Assembly: GCA_024228555.1 (NCBI GenBank)
Contig: JAAETI010000912.1
Span: forward strand, 1 to 64,000
From: a bacterium
Lineage (GTDB): Bacteria > Actinomycetota > Acidimicrobiia > Spongiisociales > UBA5794
Length of the DNA stretch: 64,000 bases
Reading direction: 5' to 3'
Part shown: positions 28,719-37,400 of the stretch, in pieces
Layout: each line of letters opens with the position of its first letter
Position numbering within the stretch: the first letter of the stretch is position 1
Notes under the pieces: model-generated
Told to the model about the DNA's origin: nothing
What the model saw: only the letters and a program-made list of their open reading frames with translations
Database searches by the model: none
Position numbers and translations under genes: made by a program

Positions 28719-29970
28719 ACCGATCGATGTCGGCACCGAGCGAGCGCAGGATGTCGACAAAGCCGTCGTAGCCTCGATCGATGTGCTCGGCGTCGCCGAT
28801 GATCGTCTCCCCCTCTGCCGACAGACCTGCGATTGTCAGCGCAGCCGCCGCCCGGATATCGCACCCGTCTACTTCACATCCGCTGAGGTCGGTGACACCG
28901 CGGATAACAACGTGCTGCCCATCGGCATGAACGTCGGCACCCATACGATTGAGCTCACCGATGTATCTGAACCGGGCGGCATAGACGTTCTCGGTCAGAA
29001 TGGAGGTGCCCTTGGCGCGAGCTAGAAAGGCGACCATTTGCGGGTGCATGTCAGTGTGGAAACCGGGGTACGGCAGCGTGGCGATATCTTGGGCGATGGG
29101 ACGTTCCGGGCCAACAACGGAGAACCAGGTGTCGCCGCGCACCACACCACAGCCTGCAGCCTCCATCTTGCGAAGCTCCATCCTGAGGAAGTCCGGGTTG
29201 CAGCCACGCACTTCGAGGGTGCCACCCGTAGCTGCAGCCGCCAGCGCATAGGTACCGGCGACCAGTCTGTCGGCGACAACCGTGTGGTCGGTGGGATGCA
29301 GTGTGGGAACCCCGGTGATCTCGATGGTCGAGGTGCCCGCCCCTTCGACCTCGGCGCCCATCGCATTGAGCAATGCGGCGAGATCGGCAAGCTCGGGTTC
29401 ACGAGCGGCGTTGCCGATGACCGTGCGACCTTTGGCGAGAACGGCTGCAAGCAAGAGGTTCTCTGTCGCCCCAACACTCGGAAACTCGAGGAAGATCTCG
29501 GTCCCGCTGAGGCCGTTGGGGGCTGATCCTTCGAGGACGCCATGGCGCAACTCGAATTCGGCCCCCATCTGCTCGAGACCTTCGAGATGCATGCCGATGG
29601 GCCGAGATCCGAAGTCGTCGCCGCCGGGCAAGGCAACGCGAGCAGTTCCCATCCTGGCGAGAAGTGCGCCGAGGATCAGGATCGAAGCTCTCATCCGCCG
29701 GACGAGATCGAGTGGAGCCTCTGGGTTGAGTTCCTCGGGAACGTCAACCTCGATGACCGAGCCACGCCGGACGCAGGTGGCGCCCACGTGGTCAAGAACC
29801 TCACCCATGATGTCGACGTCGAGTATCCCCGGTACATTGTCGAGGCGGTACCGTCCCGGTGCCAGCAGCATCGCAACCATGTGTTTGAGAACAGCATTCT
29901 TCGCACCGTGAACGGTGACCTGTCCCGAAATCGGGTTTCCCCCGACAACTCGTATCGAATCCATGGACAC
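28717..29970 (-). CDS. murA: UDP-N-acetylglucosamine 1-carboxyvinyltransferase
   Basis: 417 aa EPSP-synthase-fold enzyme that adds enolpyruvate to UDP-GlcNAc, the first committed step of peptidoglycan synthesis. Evidence: VHGAKNAVLKHMVA, ASILILGALLAR, SVGATENLLLAA, and YPGFHTDMHPQMVAFLA. The active-site loop reads PGGDDFGSRPIGMHL, whereas E. coli has PGGCTIGARPVDLHI. The Cys alkylated by fosfomycin is thus Asp, as in mycobacteria and chlamydiae, which predicts fosfomycin insensitivity. The start may be GTG 29970 or ATG 29964. The SpoIID gene follows directly, linking two peptidoglycan functions. Confidence 0.94.
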   Translation of the reverse strand: MSMDSIRVVGGNPISGQVTVHGAKNAVLKHMVAMLLAPGRYRLDNVPGILDVDIMGEVLDHVGATCVRRGSVIEVDVPEELNPEAPLDLVRRMRASILILGALLARMGTARVALPGGDDFGSRPIGMHLEGLEQMGAEFELRHGVLEGSAPNGLSGTEIFLEFPSVGATENLLLAAVLAKGRTVIGNAAREPELADLAALLNAMGAEVEGAGTSTIEITGVPTLHPTDHTVVADRLVAGTYALAAAATGGTLEVRGCNPDFLRMELRKMEAAGCGVVRGDTWFSVVGPERPIAQDIATLPYPGFHTDMHPQMVAFLARAKGTSILTENVYAARFRYIGELNRMGADVHADGQHVVIRGVTDLSGCEVDGCDIRAAAALTIAGLSAEGETIIGDAEHIDRGYDGFVDILRSLGADIDR

Positions 29971-30066
29971 AGGCTAGGCACAAGCGTGCGTAATCAAAGG
30001 GAACCTGCCGAGAGTTTCTGCGCGGTAGAAATTCGCTAGCCTCGAACCGACATACGAAAGAGAGCC

Positions 30067-30516
30067 ATGCGAGTAGCAATCGGTGCGGATCACGCAGGAT
30101 TCGAGTTGAAGGAAGCGCTCAAGCAGGAGATCGCGGCAGCCGGCCATTCGGTGCTCGATCTCGGAACCGACTCCACAGAATCGGTTGACTACCCCGACTA
30201 CTCGGCGGCCGTAGGTCGAGCCATCCTCGCCGGACGCGCCGACCGGGGCATCGTGGTCTGCGGCTCCGGAGCCGGCGCCGCCATCGCCGCGAACAAGCTC
30301 GACGGGATCCGCTGCGCCCAGGCCGCTGACACCTATACCGCCCATCAGGCCGTTGAGCACGACGACATCAACGTGCTGGCACTGGCCGCTCGAGTGACCG
30401 GGGGTGCGGTCGCATCCGAAATCGTTACGGCATATCTGGGAGCCAAGTTCATTCGAGATGAACGGTTCATCCGACGTCTCAACAAGGTGCTCGAGATCGA
30501 GAGAACTCATACCTAG
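30067..30516 (+). CDS. rpiB: Ribose-5-phosphate isomerase B
   Basis: 149 aa. Interconverts ribose 5-phosphate and ribulose 5-phosphate. Typical start MRVAIGADHAGFELKE, the metal-free active site with Cys in VVCGSGAGAAIAANK, DTYTAHQAVEHDDINVLALAARV, and a C-terminal basic helix. Cys is in the classical base position, unlike the second RpiB-type gene in the microcompartment operon. GAAAGAG lies upstream of the ATG. First of two plus-strand genes divergent from murA. Confidence 0.93.
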   Translation: MRVAIGADHAGFELKEALKQEIAAAGHSVLDLGTDSTESVDYPDYSAAVGRAILAGRADRGIVVCGSGAGAAIAANKLDGIRCAQAADTYTAHQAVEHDDINVLALAARVTGGAVASEIVTAYLGAKFIRDERFIRRLNKVLEIERTHT

Positions 30517-30595
30517 GGCCAGATCGGCTATTTTCTGCAAGGCGAGGCCACAGCAACCCTGTGACAACCACAAGAGACAACGGAGCTAATACCTG

Positions 30596-31474
30596 ATGGC
30601 GCGATCAAAGCTGCGGGCGGCCGGTGGGGTCGTCTACCGGGATGGAGATCCTGACAGTGGCCCCGAGTTCCTCGTCGTACACCGCCAGCGGTACCACGAC
30701 TGGTCTCTCCCCAAGGGCAAGCTCGATCGTGGGGAGGACTATGAGCAAGCTGCGATGCGAGAGATCCAGGAGGAGACCGGACTCAAGTGCGAGCGTCGCG
30801 ACTACCTAGGAGCCATCACCTACGAGACGCAGCGGGGACGCCTCAAAATCGTCAAGTACTGGCTCACCAAGAAGCGCAAGGGCAAGTTTGTGCCGAACAA
30901 GGAAGTCGACAACGTCGAATGGGTGGGGCTCCACGGGGCACAGGCACTGCTCACCTACAACCGGGACGCCCGGCTTGTCGCCAGCGCTCACTCGTTGCTC
31001 ACCAACAAGAAGTCGACCCGGGTATATCTGATCCGACATGGGAATGCCGGTGTTCGCTCCAAGTGGAAGGGACCCGACAAGAAGCGGCCGTTGACGGAAC
31101 GAGGGCAGCAGCAGTCCATCGGGATGGCAGAAATGCTGGCCCGCTATCCGGTCACTGAGGTGTATGCGAGCCCCGCCCTCCGGTGTGTCGAATCAGTCGC
31201 AACGATTGCCGACAACACCGAGAACGAAGTCAAGACCAGCAAGAAGCTCAAAGAGTTCACCCCGCTCGAGGACATCTACAAGTTTCTCGGGAAACTCGAC
31301 TCGGGTGCGGTCGTAATCTGCTCGCACAAGGACTGGATAGGACCTCTCATCAAGGATCTCGATCGGCGCAAGGTTCGGCTACGGGGTAGCCGCAAATGGC
31401 CAAAGGCATCGATGTGGGTGCTCGACATGGTTGACGGCGAGGTCAAGTCGGGCTTCTACGGAGGCCGCGCCTAG
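30596..31474 (+). CDS. Nudix hydrolase fused to histidine phosphatase (MutT1-like)
   Basis: 292 aa. The N-terminal Nudix domain has a full Nudix box (GKLDRGEDYEQAAMREIQEETGLKC). The C-terminal histidine phosphatase starts with YLIRHGNAG, has ASPALRCVES and ends with VICSHKDWIGP. This architecture is that of mycobacterial MutT1, which cleans 8-oxo-GTP/dGTP and diadenosine polyphosphates from the nucleotide pool. That substrate is known for the family, not shown here. It converges on the hydrolase gene by 4 bp. Confidence 0.9.
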   Translation: MARSKLRAAGGVVYRDGDPDSGPEFLVVHRQRYHDWSLPKGKLDRGEDYEQAAMREIQEETGLKCERRDYLGAITYETQRGRLKIVKYWLTKKRKGKFVPNKEVDNVEWVGLHGAQALLTYNRDARLVASAHSLLTNKKSTRVYLIRHGNAGVRSKWKGPDKKRPLTERGQQQSIGMAEMLARYPVTEVYASPALRCVESVATIADNTENEVKTSKKLKEFTPLEDIYKFLGKLDSGAVVICSHKDWIGPLIKDLDRRKVRLRGSRKWPKASMWVLDMVDGEVKSGFYGGRA

Positions 31475-32121
31475 CCAAACCAGTCTGCCGTCGTCGCGGC
31501 GAGCTCTGCGATCACCTCATCTTGGCTCCGACCCATCTTCTTCGGAACCTTGAAAGAGTGGTCGCCACCCTCGATGATCTCGGCATGGGCTCGCGGCAGC
31601 CGCACCGCCAGGGGAACAATCAGGTCGGGCGGGCCGAGCCGATCCCGGCTCCCAGTCAGAAAGAGCTGCGGAGTGTCGATGTTGTGGAGGTGGCTCGTGT
31701 CACGTGGTTCCGGCTTTCCCAACGGAACCAATGGATAACCAAAGTAGACAAGACCGGTAGCCGCCCAGCCCTCGTCACCGGCCAAGTGCGAGCCGACCCG
31801 ACCTCCCATTGACTTGCCGCCCAAGATGACGTCGTCGCAGTAGGTTCGCAGCCGGTCGGCGGCGGCAAGATGCACAGCCAGCAGTTTGGGGAGGCGATCC
31901 GGGGCCTTTCTGCCCGCCTCGGTATACGCGTAGTTGAACGTCATGGCGGTGTAGCCGCGCCCGGCAAGCGCTTCCCGCAAGGTCACCATGAAGACATGGT
32001 CTTGGCCGGCACCGGCACCGTGGGCGAGTAGCAGCCCGACCCCGTTGCTGCTTTTGGGAACGGAGAGACGGGCTGTCACCTTCTCACCGCTCCCCCACTT
32101 GATGACCAGTCGACGAGCCAT
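31471..32121 (-). CDS. Alpha/beta-hydrolase (KAN/dienelactone-hydrolase-like)
   Basis: 216 aa from the ATG at 32121; the track's longer N-terminus is antisense to pgl. Oxyanion motif LLAHGAGAGQDH, nucleophile elbow LGGKSMGGRVGSH, Asp in TGSRDRLGP and His in EGGDHSFKVPK. This matches the small cytosolic family related to human TEX30/KANSL3. Substrate unknown. Confidence 0.85.
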   Translation of the reverse strand: MARRLVIKWGSGEKVTARLSVPKSSNGVGLLLAHGAGAGQDHVFMVTLREALAGRGYTAMTFNYAYTEAGRKAPDRLPKLLAVHLAAADRLRTYCDDVILGGKSMGGRVGSHLAGDEGWAATGLVYFGYPLVPLGKPEPRDTSHLHNIDTPQLFLTGSRDRLGPPDLIVPLAVRLPRAHAEIIEGGDHSFKVPKKMGRSQDEVIAELAATTADWFG

Positions 32122-32166
32122 ACGACGAGGGTAACGGATGGGCACCGATGCGGTAGCTTGGACGCC

Positions 32167-32859
32167 ATGAGCGTTCACATCTATCCCAATCCACAGGATC
32201 TCGCCGTCGCCGCCGCCGACTACATCGCGGCATGCGTGGCCAAGACGGCACGACAGGTCAGCTTGGGTCTGGCCGGCGGCGGCACGCCGGCCGCTGCCTA
32301 CCGCGAATTGGCGCAGCGTGACGTGGACTGGAGCAACGTTGTCATGTGGCTCGGAGACGAACGATGGGTCCCCCACGACCATGCAGAGTCCAACACACGC
32401 ATGGCCCACGCAACACTTGTCGACAAGGTTGTCGGCAGGCTGATCGCCCCCAACACCGCATTTGGTGATCCAAACGATGCGGCAGCCGCCTATGCGGAAT
32501 CGATAATGGAAGTATTCCATGACGGCCGCCCCGACCTTGTACTACTCGGAATCGGTGATGACGGTCACACCGCATCGCTCTTTCCCGGAACTGCTGCCCT
32601 CGAGTCCGAGTCGGGTGTCTACGTCGCCAACTGGGTGGCCGATAAGGACACCTGGCGTCTCACTGCGACGATGACAACACTGTGGCAGGCCCGTGAGCTT
32701 GTGTTTCTTGTCCAAGGAGAGAGCAAGGCGGCGATCCTGGCCCAAATCCTTGATAACGAACATCCCTACCCGGCACAACGGGTCGCTGCGGGTGCGGTGC
32801 GAGTGCGTTGGCTAGTCGATGAGGGAGCCGCCTCCCAGCTCCGCTCAGTCCCCCGCTGA
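32167..32859 (+). CDS. pgl: 6-phosphogluconolactonase
   Basis: 230 aa from the ATG at 32167. It hydrolyses 6-phosphogluconolactone in the oxidative pentose phosphate pathway. Motifs LGLAGGGTPAAAYREL, VVMWLGDERWVPHDHAESNTRMA, DLVLLGIGDDGHTASLFPGT and, near the end, FLVQGESKAAIL are typical of the SugarP isomerase-like DevB family. No zwf or gnd is next to it. Its last 15 bp overlap the convergent lipoprotein gene. Confidence 0.92.
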   Translation: MSVHIYPNPQDLAVAAADYIAACVAKTARQVSLGLAGGGTPAAAYRELAQRDVDWSNVVMWLGDERWVPHDHAESNTRMAHATLVDKVVGRLIAPNTAFGDPNDAAAAYAESIMEVFHDGRPDLVLLGIGDDGHTASLFPGTAALESESGVYVANWVADKDTWRLTATMTTLWQARELVFLVQGESKAAILAQILDNEHPYPAQRVAAGAVRVRWLVDEGAASQLRSVPR

Positions 32860-33597
32860 GGAACTGCTGAGTCGGATAAACCGAAGCTCGACCTCAGGCC
32901 CGGTGAGGACCAGAGTGTCGCCTTGGAGCGAGTATTCGACCACGGTCTCGAAAGTCCTCATATACGCCGCCTCGCTGCTCGCCACGTCCAACAGCGGCTC
33001 TCCAAGGTCGTCGTTGCACGTGAGCTGAGTGATCGTGGCCGCACCCTCTCCCCATGCCCACACCCCATTGCCGAGCACCACAGGCATGTAGTAGCCGTTG
33101 CACCCTGCCGAGCCCTGAGCGGCGTCATCGCCAATCTCTAGGGTGATCGGGTAGCCCTCGACAACGACAGCTCCGGCGTCCAATTGCCATGTACCGTGAA
33201 CCGGGCTGGCTACCGCGACCACCCCGCCGCGCACGGTCTCCAGGAAAGCCGCCACCACCGGGTCATCGGATTCGATGACCTCGGTTGATTCGACAATCCG
33301 CCGGTTGAGGACATCGAGGTCACATTCGAGTTCGGCGGCCCGCGCATCCAGTTCTTGCCCCCGCGTGTTGAGCGCAATCAGCGAAGCCGGCAGCGCTTCG
33401 GGATCAGTTGCGCCTAGATCGGTCTCGGCGAGCGTGTAGACGTAGTCGTTGACCAACTCAATGCCCACCGGAATCAGTCGTTCGCAGCTGTCCACCTCGG
33501 CTGGTTCTTCAAGGTTCACAACGGGACCGGTACAGGCCGCCAGGAAAACAAACAGCGGCAGAACCCCCATCCAGGATGCTCTGCCGCTGCTGATCAT
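32845..33597 (-). CDS. META-domain lipoprotein
   Basis: 250 aa with a lipobox (VFLAAC, Cys about 22) and therefore anchored to the membrane outside the cell. The central part is acidic and helical. The C-terminal 120 residues fit a META (HslJ-like) domain: GTWQLDAGAVVVEG, then the signature GSAGCNGYYMP, TITQLTCND and a final LVLTGPEVELRFI. META domains are linked to motility and novobiocin tolerance in other bacteria; the function here is unknown. It is followed upstream by a second lipoprotein gene. Confidence 0.78.
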   Translation of the reverse strand: MISSGRASWMGVLPLFVFLAACTGPVVNLEEPAEVDSCERLIPVGIELVNDYVYTLAETDLGATDPEALPASLIALNTRGQELDARAAELECDLDVLNRRIVESTEVIESDDPVVAAFLETVRGGVVAVASPVHGTWQLDAGAVVVEGYPITLEIGDDAAQGSAGCNGYYMPVVLGNGVWAWGEGAATITQLTCNDDLGEPLLDVASSEAAYMRTFETVVEYSLQGDTLVLTGPEVELRFIRLSSSSAGD

Positions 33598-33615
33598 TTC
33601 TGTGACTCTAAACCG

Positions 33616-33975
33616 TTACTCGAAGAAGCCACTCTCTTCGAGACCCTCGATCATGAACTGACCGAACAGACCGTCCGAGGTGAGATTGCCGATGCGAGCT
33701 TCGAACAGCTCCTCCATCTCGGCATCGCTACAACCGAGATCGGTGGCTTGACTCTCCAGGTCCTCGAACTTCTTCTCCATGTCAACAAGTGACTGGGGCT
33801 CTTCTTCGAGCTCGCCCAACTCATCAATCGACAATTCGTCGAATTCGTCGATAACTTCCTGGAAAATCTCGATGGCCTCATCGGCAACGGCCTCACAGGA
33901 GCCTCCGCCGGAATCGCCACCGCATGAAGCGGCGACCAAGCCAAGCACGGCGATCAGAACGAACAATCTGCGCAT
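33616..33975 (-). CDS. Small acidic lipoprotein
   Basis: 119 aa with a clear signal and lipobox (VLGLVAASCGGD, Cys 18). The mature part is short and very acidic (EFDELSIDELGELEEEP), predicted helical, with two further Cys (SCEAVADEA and LGCSDAEM) that may form a disulfide. No family recognised. It lies between the META lipoprotein and the microcompartment operon but after that operon's terminator candidate. Confidence 0.75.
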   Translation of the reverse strand: MRRLFVLIAVLGLVAASCGGDSGGGSCEAVADEAIEIFQEVIDEFDELSIDELGELEEEPQSLVDMEKKFEDLESQATDLGCSDAEMEELFEARIGNLTSDGLFGQFMIEGLEESGFFE

Positions 33976-34007
33976 TGTGGTGTCTTTCTTCTAGCTTGTA
34001 GATCTCC

Positions 34008-34035
34008 CCCGCGGTGGCTATGCCACGGCAGCGGG
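34008..34035 (-). terminator. Hairpin after the microcompartment operon
   Basis: On the minus strand CCCGC-TGCC-GTGGC-ATA-GCCAC-C-GCGGG forms an interrupted stem of two 5-bp helices, four bases after the last pentamer gene's stop. No T run follows, so it may be an mRNA end-protecting or weak terminator element. Confidence 0.4.
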
Positions 34036-34039
34036 AACC

Positions 34040-34333
34040 CTACAGCTTGTCGGCAGGATCCGGTGGATAGTTAATGTCTACATCGTCCACGATTCCAACG
34101 ATCACCGCACGGATAGGTCCGGTGTCCAGCCCGAATATCTGCCGGGCCGAGTTCCCCTCGTCGAGGATCAGCACCGTCTCGCCGACCCCGGCACCTACAA
34201 CATCGACTGCGATGGTGTACCCGTCGATATAGCCGTCCGCATCAATGAGATCGCAGATCATCAGCTTCCGCGAATCAAAGAATGCGCTGTTGATCGTAGA
34301 AACGACAGTCCCCGATACGGTGCCCACCTTCAT
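34040..34333 (-). CDS. Microcompartment vertex protein (EutN/CcmL, BMC-P)
   Basis: 97 aa pentamer-forming protein that caps the vertices of the icosahedral shell. The pattern is standard: GTVSGTVVSTINSAFFDSRKLMICDL, a central VDVVGAGVGETVLILDEGNSARQ, and VIVGIVDDVDI at the end. Last gene of the operon, overlapping the previous pentamer gene by 4 bp. It is the most divergent of the three BMC-P copies (GETVLILDEG). Confidence 0.92.
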   Translation of the reverse strand: MKVGTVSGTVVSTINSAFFDSRKLMICDLIDADGYIDGYTIAVDVVGAGVGETVLILDEGNSARQIFGLDTGPIRAVIVGIVDDVDINYPPDPADKL

Positions 34334-34602
34334 CTGGTCACATCCACCTGATCGACGATGCCAACGATGGCGTGATCGACGGGAACGAACCTGACGGGCA
34401 TAGCTTCCGCCGCCTCACGCGAACTCACGAAATAGACCAACTCGCCGGGACCCGCCATTTGCACGGCATCGGCGGCTACCACCTTTGTGCCGACCGGGTT
34501 CTGATGCTTGTCGAGTGGCTGCACGATCAGGAATCTGACGCCCTCCAAGCCTTCTGACTTCACCGTGGCGACCACCGTGCCTTCGACTCTGGCTAACTGC
34601 AT
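34330..34602 (-). CDS. Microcompartment vertex protein (EutN/CcmL, BMC-P)
   Basis: 90 aa. ARVEGTVVATVKSEGLEGVRFLIVQPLD, VAADAVQMAGPGELVYFVSSREA and AIVGIVDQVDV show the BMC-P fold. It lies 1 bp after the BMC-T gene and overlaps the next BMC-P gene by 4 bp. Three different BMC-P genes in one small locus suggest mixed or specialised vertices. Confidence 0.92.
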   Translation of the reverse strand: MQLARVEGTVVATVKSEGLEGVRFLIVQPLDKHQNPVGTKVVAADAVQMAGPGELVYFVSSREAAEAMPVRFVPVDHAIVGIVDQVDVTR

Positions 34603-34603
34603 G

Positions 34604-35248
34604 TCACTGCCTCCGTTCCAGCGACCGCAGAACCAAACGACGCCGGAAACGCAGATCCGATCGCAGATTGAAAGCCATCTCGTCGTGGAGTTGGGCGATC
34701 ACCCGTGCCTCCAACAGGTGTCCGGCGTCGGCGCTCCACTGCTCGGCTGCCTCCGTGGCGGCCTCGACATCTGCGACACCTCCCGAGAACAACACGTAGC
34801 CCTTGCCACCAAGCCCATCGGCCATCTGCACCGCACTCAACTCGACGTAGGCCGCCTTCACGCCGGCGTCGGCTGCTTGAAGAACCGTGGCTATCCGGTC
34901 CGTTTCGACGATGCCGAGCGATTCCCCGCTGATCCAGGCCGCCTCGTCTCCGCCGGCGATGGCAGCGGTGACCGCAGGGTGGATGTCCGGTAGGAAGACG
35001 GAGTCGAGGACCGAAGGTCCACCCACGCCAAGACCTACTTCGAGTGCCTCGTCGACGCTTGCCGTGTCCCCGCTGACCAGCACGAGGTATTTGCCGGGGT
35101 GCACGGTTCCGGCGTAGATCGAACCAAGCGGTGACGCCTTGACCATTGCATCTCCGGCGGTTATCCCCACAGCGATCGAGGTGAACTCGATCATGGCCAC
35201 TGCGGGATCGAACCCGGGGCTGTCGCTGGTCAAGACATCATCAGACAT
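34604..35248 (-). CDS. Tandem-domain shell protein (BMC-T, single-stacking type)
   Basis: 214 aa with two BMC domains. The first shows MIEFTSIAVGITAGDAMVKAS with HPGKYLVLVSGDTASVDEALE; the second shows SLGIVETDRIATVLQAADAGVKAAYVEL with GGKGYVLFSGGVADVEAATE. Trimers tile as pseudo-hexamers in the shell facets. The PduT-like iron-sulfur Cys is not seen in the pore segment (PLGSIYAG). The C-terminus is an Arg-rich tail (RSDLRFRRRLVLRSLERRQ), which may be luminal or cytosolic docking. It overlaps the aldehyde dehydrogenase gene by 8 bp. Confidence 0.92.
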   Translation of the reverse strand: MSDDVLTSDSPGFDPAVAMIEFTSIAVGITAGDAMVKASPLGSIYAGTVHPGKYLVLVSGDTASVDEALEVGLGVGGPSVLDSVFLPDIHPAVTAAIAGGDEAAWISGESLGIVETDRIATVLQAADAGVKAAYVELSAVQMADGLGGKGYVLFSGGVADVEAATEAAEQWSADAGHLLEARVIAQLHDEMAFNLRSDLRFRRRLVLRSLERRQ

Positions 35249-36698
35249 AGTTCAGCGCACCAACCACCGTGACACGTCGCACTCTCGAGAACGTACGGGG
35301 TCGGGTAAGGCCTTCGCCGGTAGGCGATGCAATCGAGAACGAGGTGAACCCCTCACCGCCCTCGCCAAGACCAGCGTGATTAGGGCCATTGGCAACAAAG
35401 ATGCTGCAGTTCATAGCCCGCGCCATCTTGGTGATCGTGGCGACATTCGTTGAATGAATCGAAGCGGTATGACGGAACCCATGTTCCGAACGGACCGCAA
35501 GATTGATGGCAACGTCGACATCCTTGACACGCACGACCGGCATCACCGGCATCATCTGCTCGGTCCAAACCAGGGAGTGATCTACCGGCACCTCGGCAAG
35601 CAGCAGCCTGATCGATGAATCGACGCTGACCCCGATCGCAGCAAGAATGGTGTGGGCGTCCTTGCCGATCCACTCTCCATTGATCAGGCCGGGCTTCGAC
35701 GGCTCACCCATCTGCTTGAAGATGACTCGCTCGAGTCTCTTCAGCTCGTGCTCCTTCAAGCGATAGGCGCCCGCTGCAGTCATTGCCTGGATGAGACGAT
35801 CGGCGACCGTATCAACGACGATGGTCGTCTTCTCGTCAACGCAGATGATGTTGTTGTCGAACGAAGCACCGTTGACGATGTCTCGTCCGGCCTTGGAGAT
35901 GTCGGCGGTTTGGTCGACGACAGCAGGCGGATTGCCCGGACCGGCCGTTATAGCCTTCTTCTGCGTCTTCAACGCCTCCTTGACAACACCAGGGCCCCCG
36001 GTGACCAACAGCACCCGTACGTCCGGGTGATACATCACCTCACGAGCGCTCTCTAACGTCGGATTGGGGATTGCCGTGATCAGATCAGGTGGCCCACCTG
36101 CGGACTCGATCGCCCGGTTGAGTAGCTTGATGTTCTCAACAGACACCCTCTTTGCACTCGGATGCACGTTGAACACAACAGCGTTGCCGGCAGCAATCAT
36201 TGCAATCGAGTTGTTGATGATCGTCGACGTTGGGTTGGTCGTGGGTGCGATCGAACCGATCACCCCGTACGGCGCCCACTCGGTGACCATCATCCCATCG
36301 TCACCGGTCACAGCGTGAGGCTCGAGGTCCTCCGTCCCCGGCGTACCAATAGTGACGACACGGTTCTTGATGATCTTGTCGTCGGCGCGACCAAGACCCG
36401 TTTCCTCACGGGCCATGTACGCAAGACGTTCACCTTCACGAAGCATTGCACTGCGCATGGCTTCGACAATCGTGCGCCGCCCATCGAGACCCATGTCGCG
36501 GTATCTCCCAAAGGCCCGTCGAGCTGCCGCGACAGCGGTGTCGATGGTTGGGTAGATACCGTCGCCGAGCTGCTCTTGGTACGCAGCCAATTCGTCACTG
36601 GCCGCCAAGGTGGGACCGGCTCGATCCGCCGAGCCGGCAGCCGCAACACGACCCTTGACCCGCTCGATGATGGCTTGGACATCATGATCACTCAGCAT
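35241..36698 (-). CDS. CoA-acylating aldehyde dehydrogenase of the microcompartment (EutE/PduP-like)
   Basis: 485 aa. It oxidises an aldehyde with NAD and CoA to acyl-CoA inside the shell. Catalytic Cys is in GASFDNNIICVDEKT, with AGPGNPPAVVD before it as in PduP/EutE. Other matches: APTTNPTSTIINNSIAMIAAGNAVVF and VLLVTGGPGVVKEALKTQKKA. The N-terminus (DVQAIIERVKGRVAAAG) is an amphipathic helix followed by a linker, typical of an encapsulation peptide. With deoC in the same operon the likely substrate is acetaldehyde and the product acetyl-CoA. Confidence 0.93.
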   Translation of the reverse strand: MLSDHDVQAIIERVKGRVAAAGSADRAGPTLAASDELAAYQEQLGDGIYPTIDTAVAAARRAFGRYRDMGLDGRRTIVEAMRSAMLREGERLAYMAREETGLGRADDKIIKNRVVTIGTPGTEDLEPHAVTGDDGMMVTEWAPYGVIGSIAPTTNPTSTIINNSIAMIAAGNAVVFNVHPSAKRVSVENIKLLNRAIESAGGPPDLITAIPNPTLESAREVMYHPDVRVLLVTGGPGVVKEALKTQKKAITAGPGNPPAVVDQTADISKAGRDIVNGASFDNNIICVDEKTTIVVDTVADRLIQAMTAAGAYRLKEHELKRLERVIFKQMGEPSKPGLINGEWIGKDAHTILAAIGVSVDSSIRLLLAEVPVDHSLVWTEQMMPVMPVVRVKDVDVAINLAVRSEHGFRHTASIHSTNVATITKMARAMNCSIFVANGPNHAGLGEGGEGFTSFSIASPTGEGLTRPRTFSRVRRVTVVGALNYV

Positions 36699-36708
36699 GG
36701 CTCAGCGC

Positions 36709-36996
36709 TCACTTCTGATACTTGGTGTCGCCATTGACTTCCCACGTGTCGACAATCGCCATGATCACCGCATCACAAGGTTTGTCCTTGGTCAGCGCGG
36801 TCTGGCGGGCCGAACTGCCCGAGGCGTACATGACGACTTCGTCGACGCCGGCACCGACTGCGTCGACAGCAACGACGTAGCTCCCTGTTTCCTCGTTGTC
36901 GACGCCGAGCTGGCGCACGACGAGGAACTTCATACCTTCGAGCAATTCCTCCTTGCGGCTCGCCACAAGGGTTCCTGCCACCCTTCCCAGATGCAT
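36709..36996 (-). CDS. Microcompartment vertex protein (EutN/CcmL, BMC-P)
   Basis: 95 aa. HLGRVAGTLVASRKEELLEGMKFLVVRQL, VVAVDAVGAGVDEVVMYASGSSARQT and AVIMAIVDTWEV define the family. It stands between the BMC-H and aldehyde dehydrogenase genes. The start ATG at 36996 has AGGAGGTAAT before it, a strong site. Confidence 0.93.
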   Translation of the reverse strand: MHLGRVAGTLVASRKEELLEGMKFLVVRQLGVDNEETGSYVVAVDAVGAGVDEVVMYASGSSARQTALTKDKPCDAVIMAIVDTWEVNGDTKYQK

Positions 36997-37070
36997 GGAT
37001 TACCTCCTATGCCGAGATCGGAGCCACGCCACACTGCGGCGTCATCCGACCGTCGGTTGGCTTGGGTGGG

Positions 37071-37373
37071 TTACCCGAACTCCTGCTCAGCCTCCTCGGC
37101 GCGGCCAAGCGGCAGCACCAAATCGAGATTGAGGTGAGGACGTGCGATAACGTGAGTAGCGATAACCTCGCCGACCTTCTCGGCACCGCGCACACCGGCG
37201 TCAACCGCGGCCTTTACCGCGGCCACGTCGCCACGAACCACTGCGGTCACATAACCGCCGCCGGTCTTCTCATAACCCACGAGTTCGACTTTGGCAGCCT
37301 TCACCATTGCATCTGAGGCTTCGACCATCGCCGCAAAACCTCGAGCTTCAATCATTCCAAGAGCTTCAGCCAT
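37071..37373 (-). CDS. Hexameric shell protein (BMC-H)
   Basis: 100 aa single BMC domain: [58 protein letters not shown], the classic facet protein. It is the only BMC-H of the locus and should form most of the facets. The C-terminus is a short acidic tail ([11 protein letters not shown]). GGAGACG precedes the ATG. Confidence 0.96.
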   Translation of the reverse strand: MAEALGMIEARGFAAMVEASDAMVKAAKVELVGYEKTGGGYVTAVVRGDVAAVKAAVDAGVRGAEKVGEVIATHVIARPHLNLDLVLPLGRAEEAEQEFG

Positions 37374-37400
37374 ATGAAGCGTCTCCTTTCGTTACGTGTA

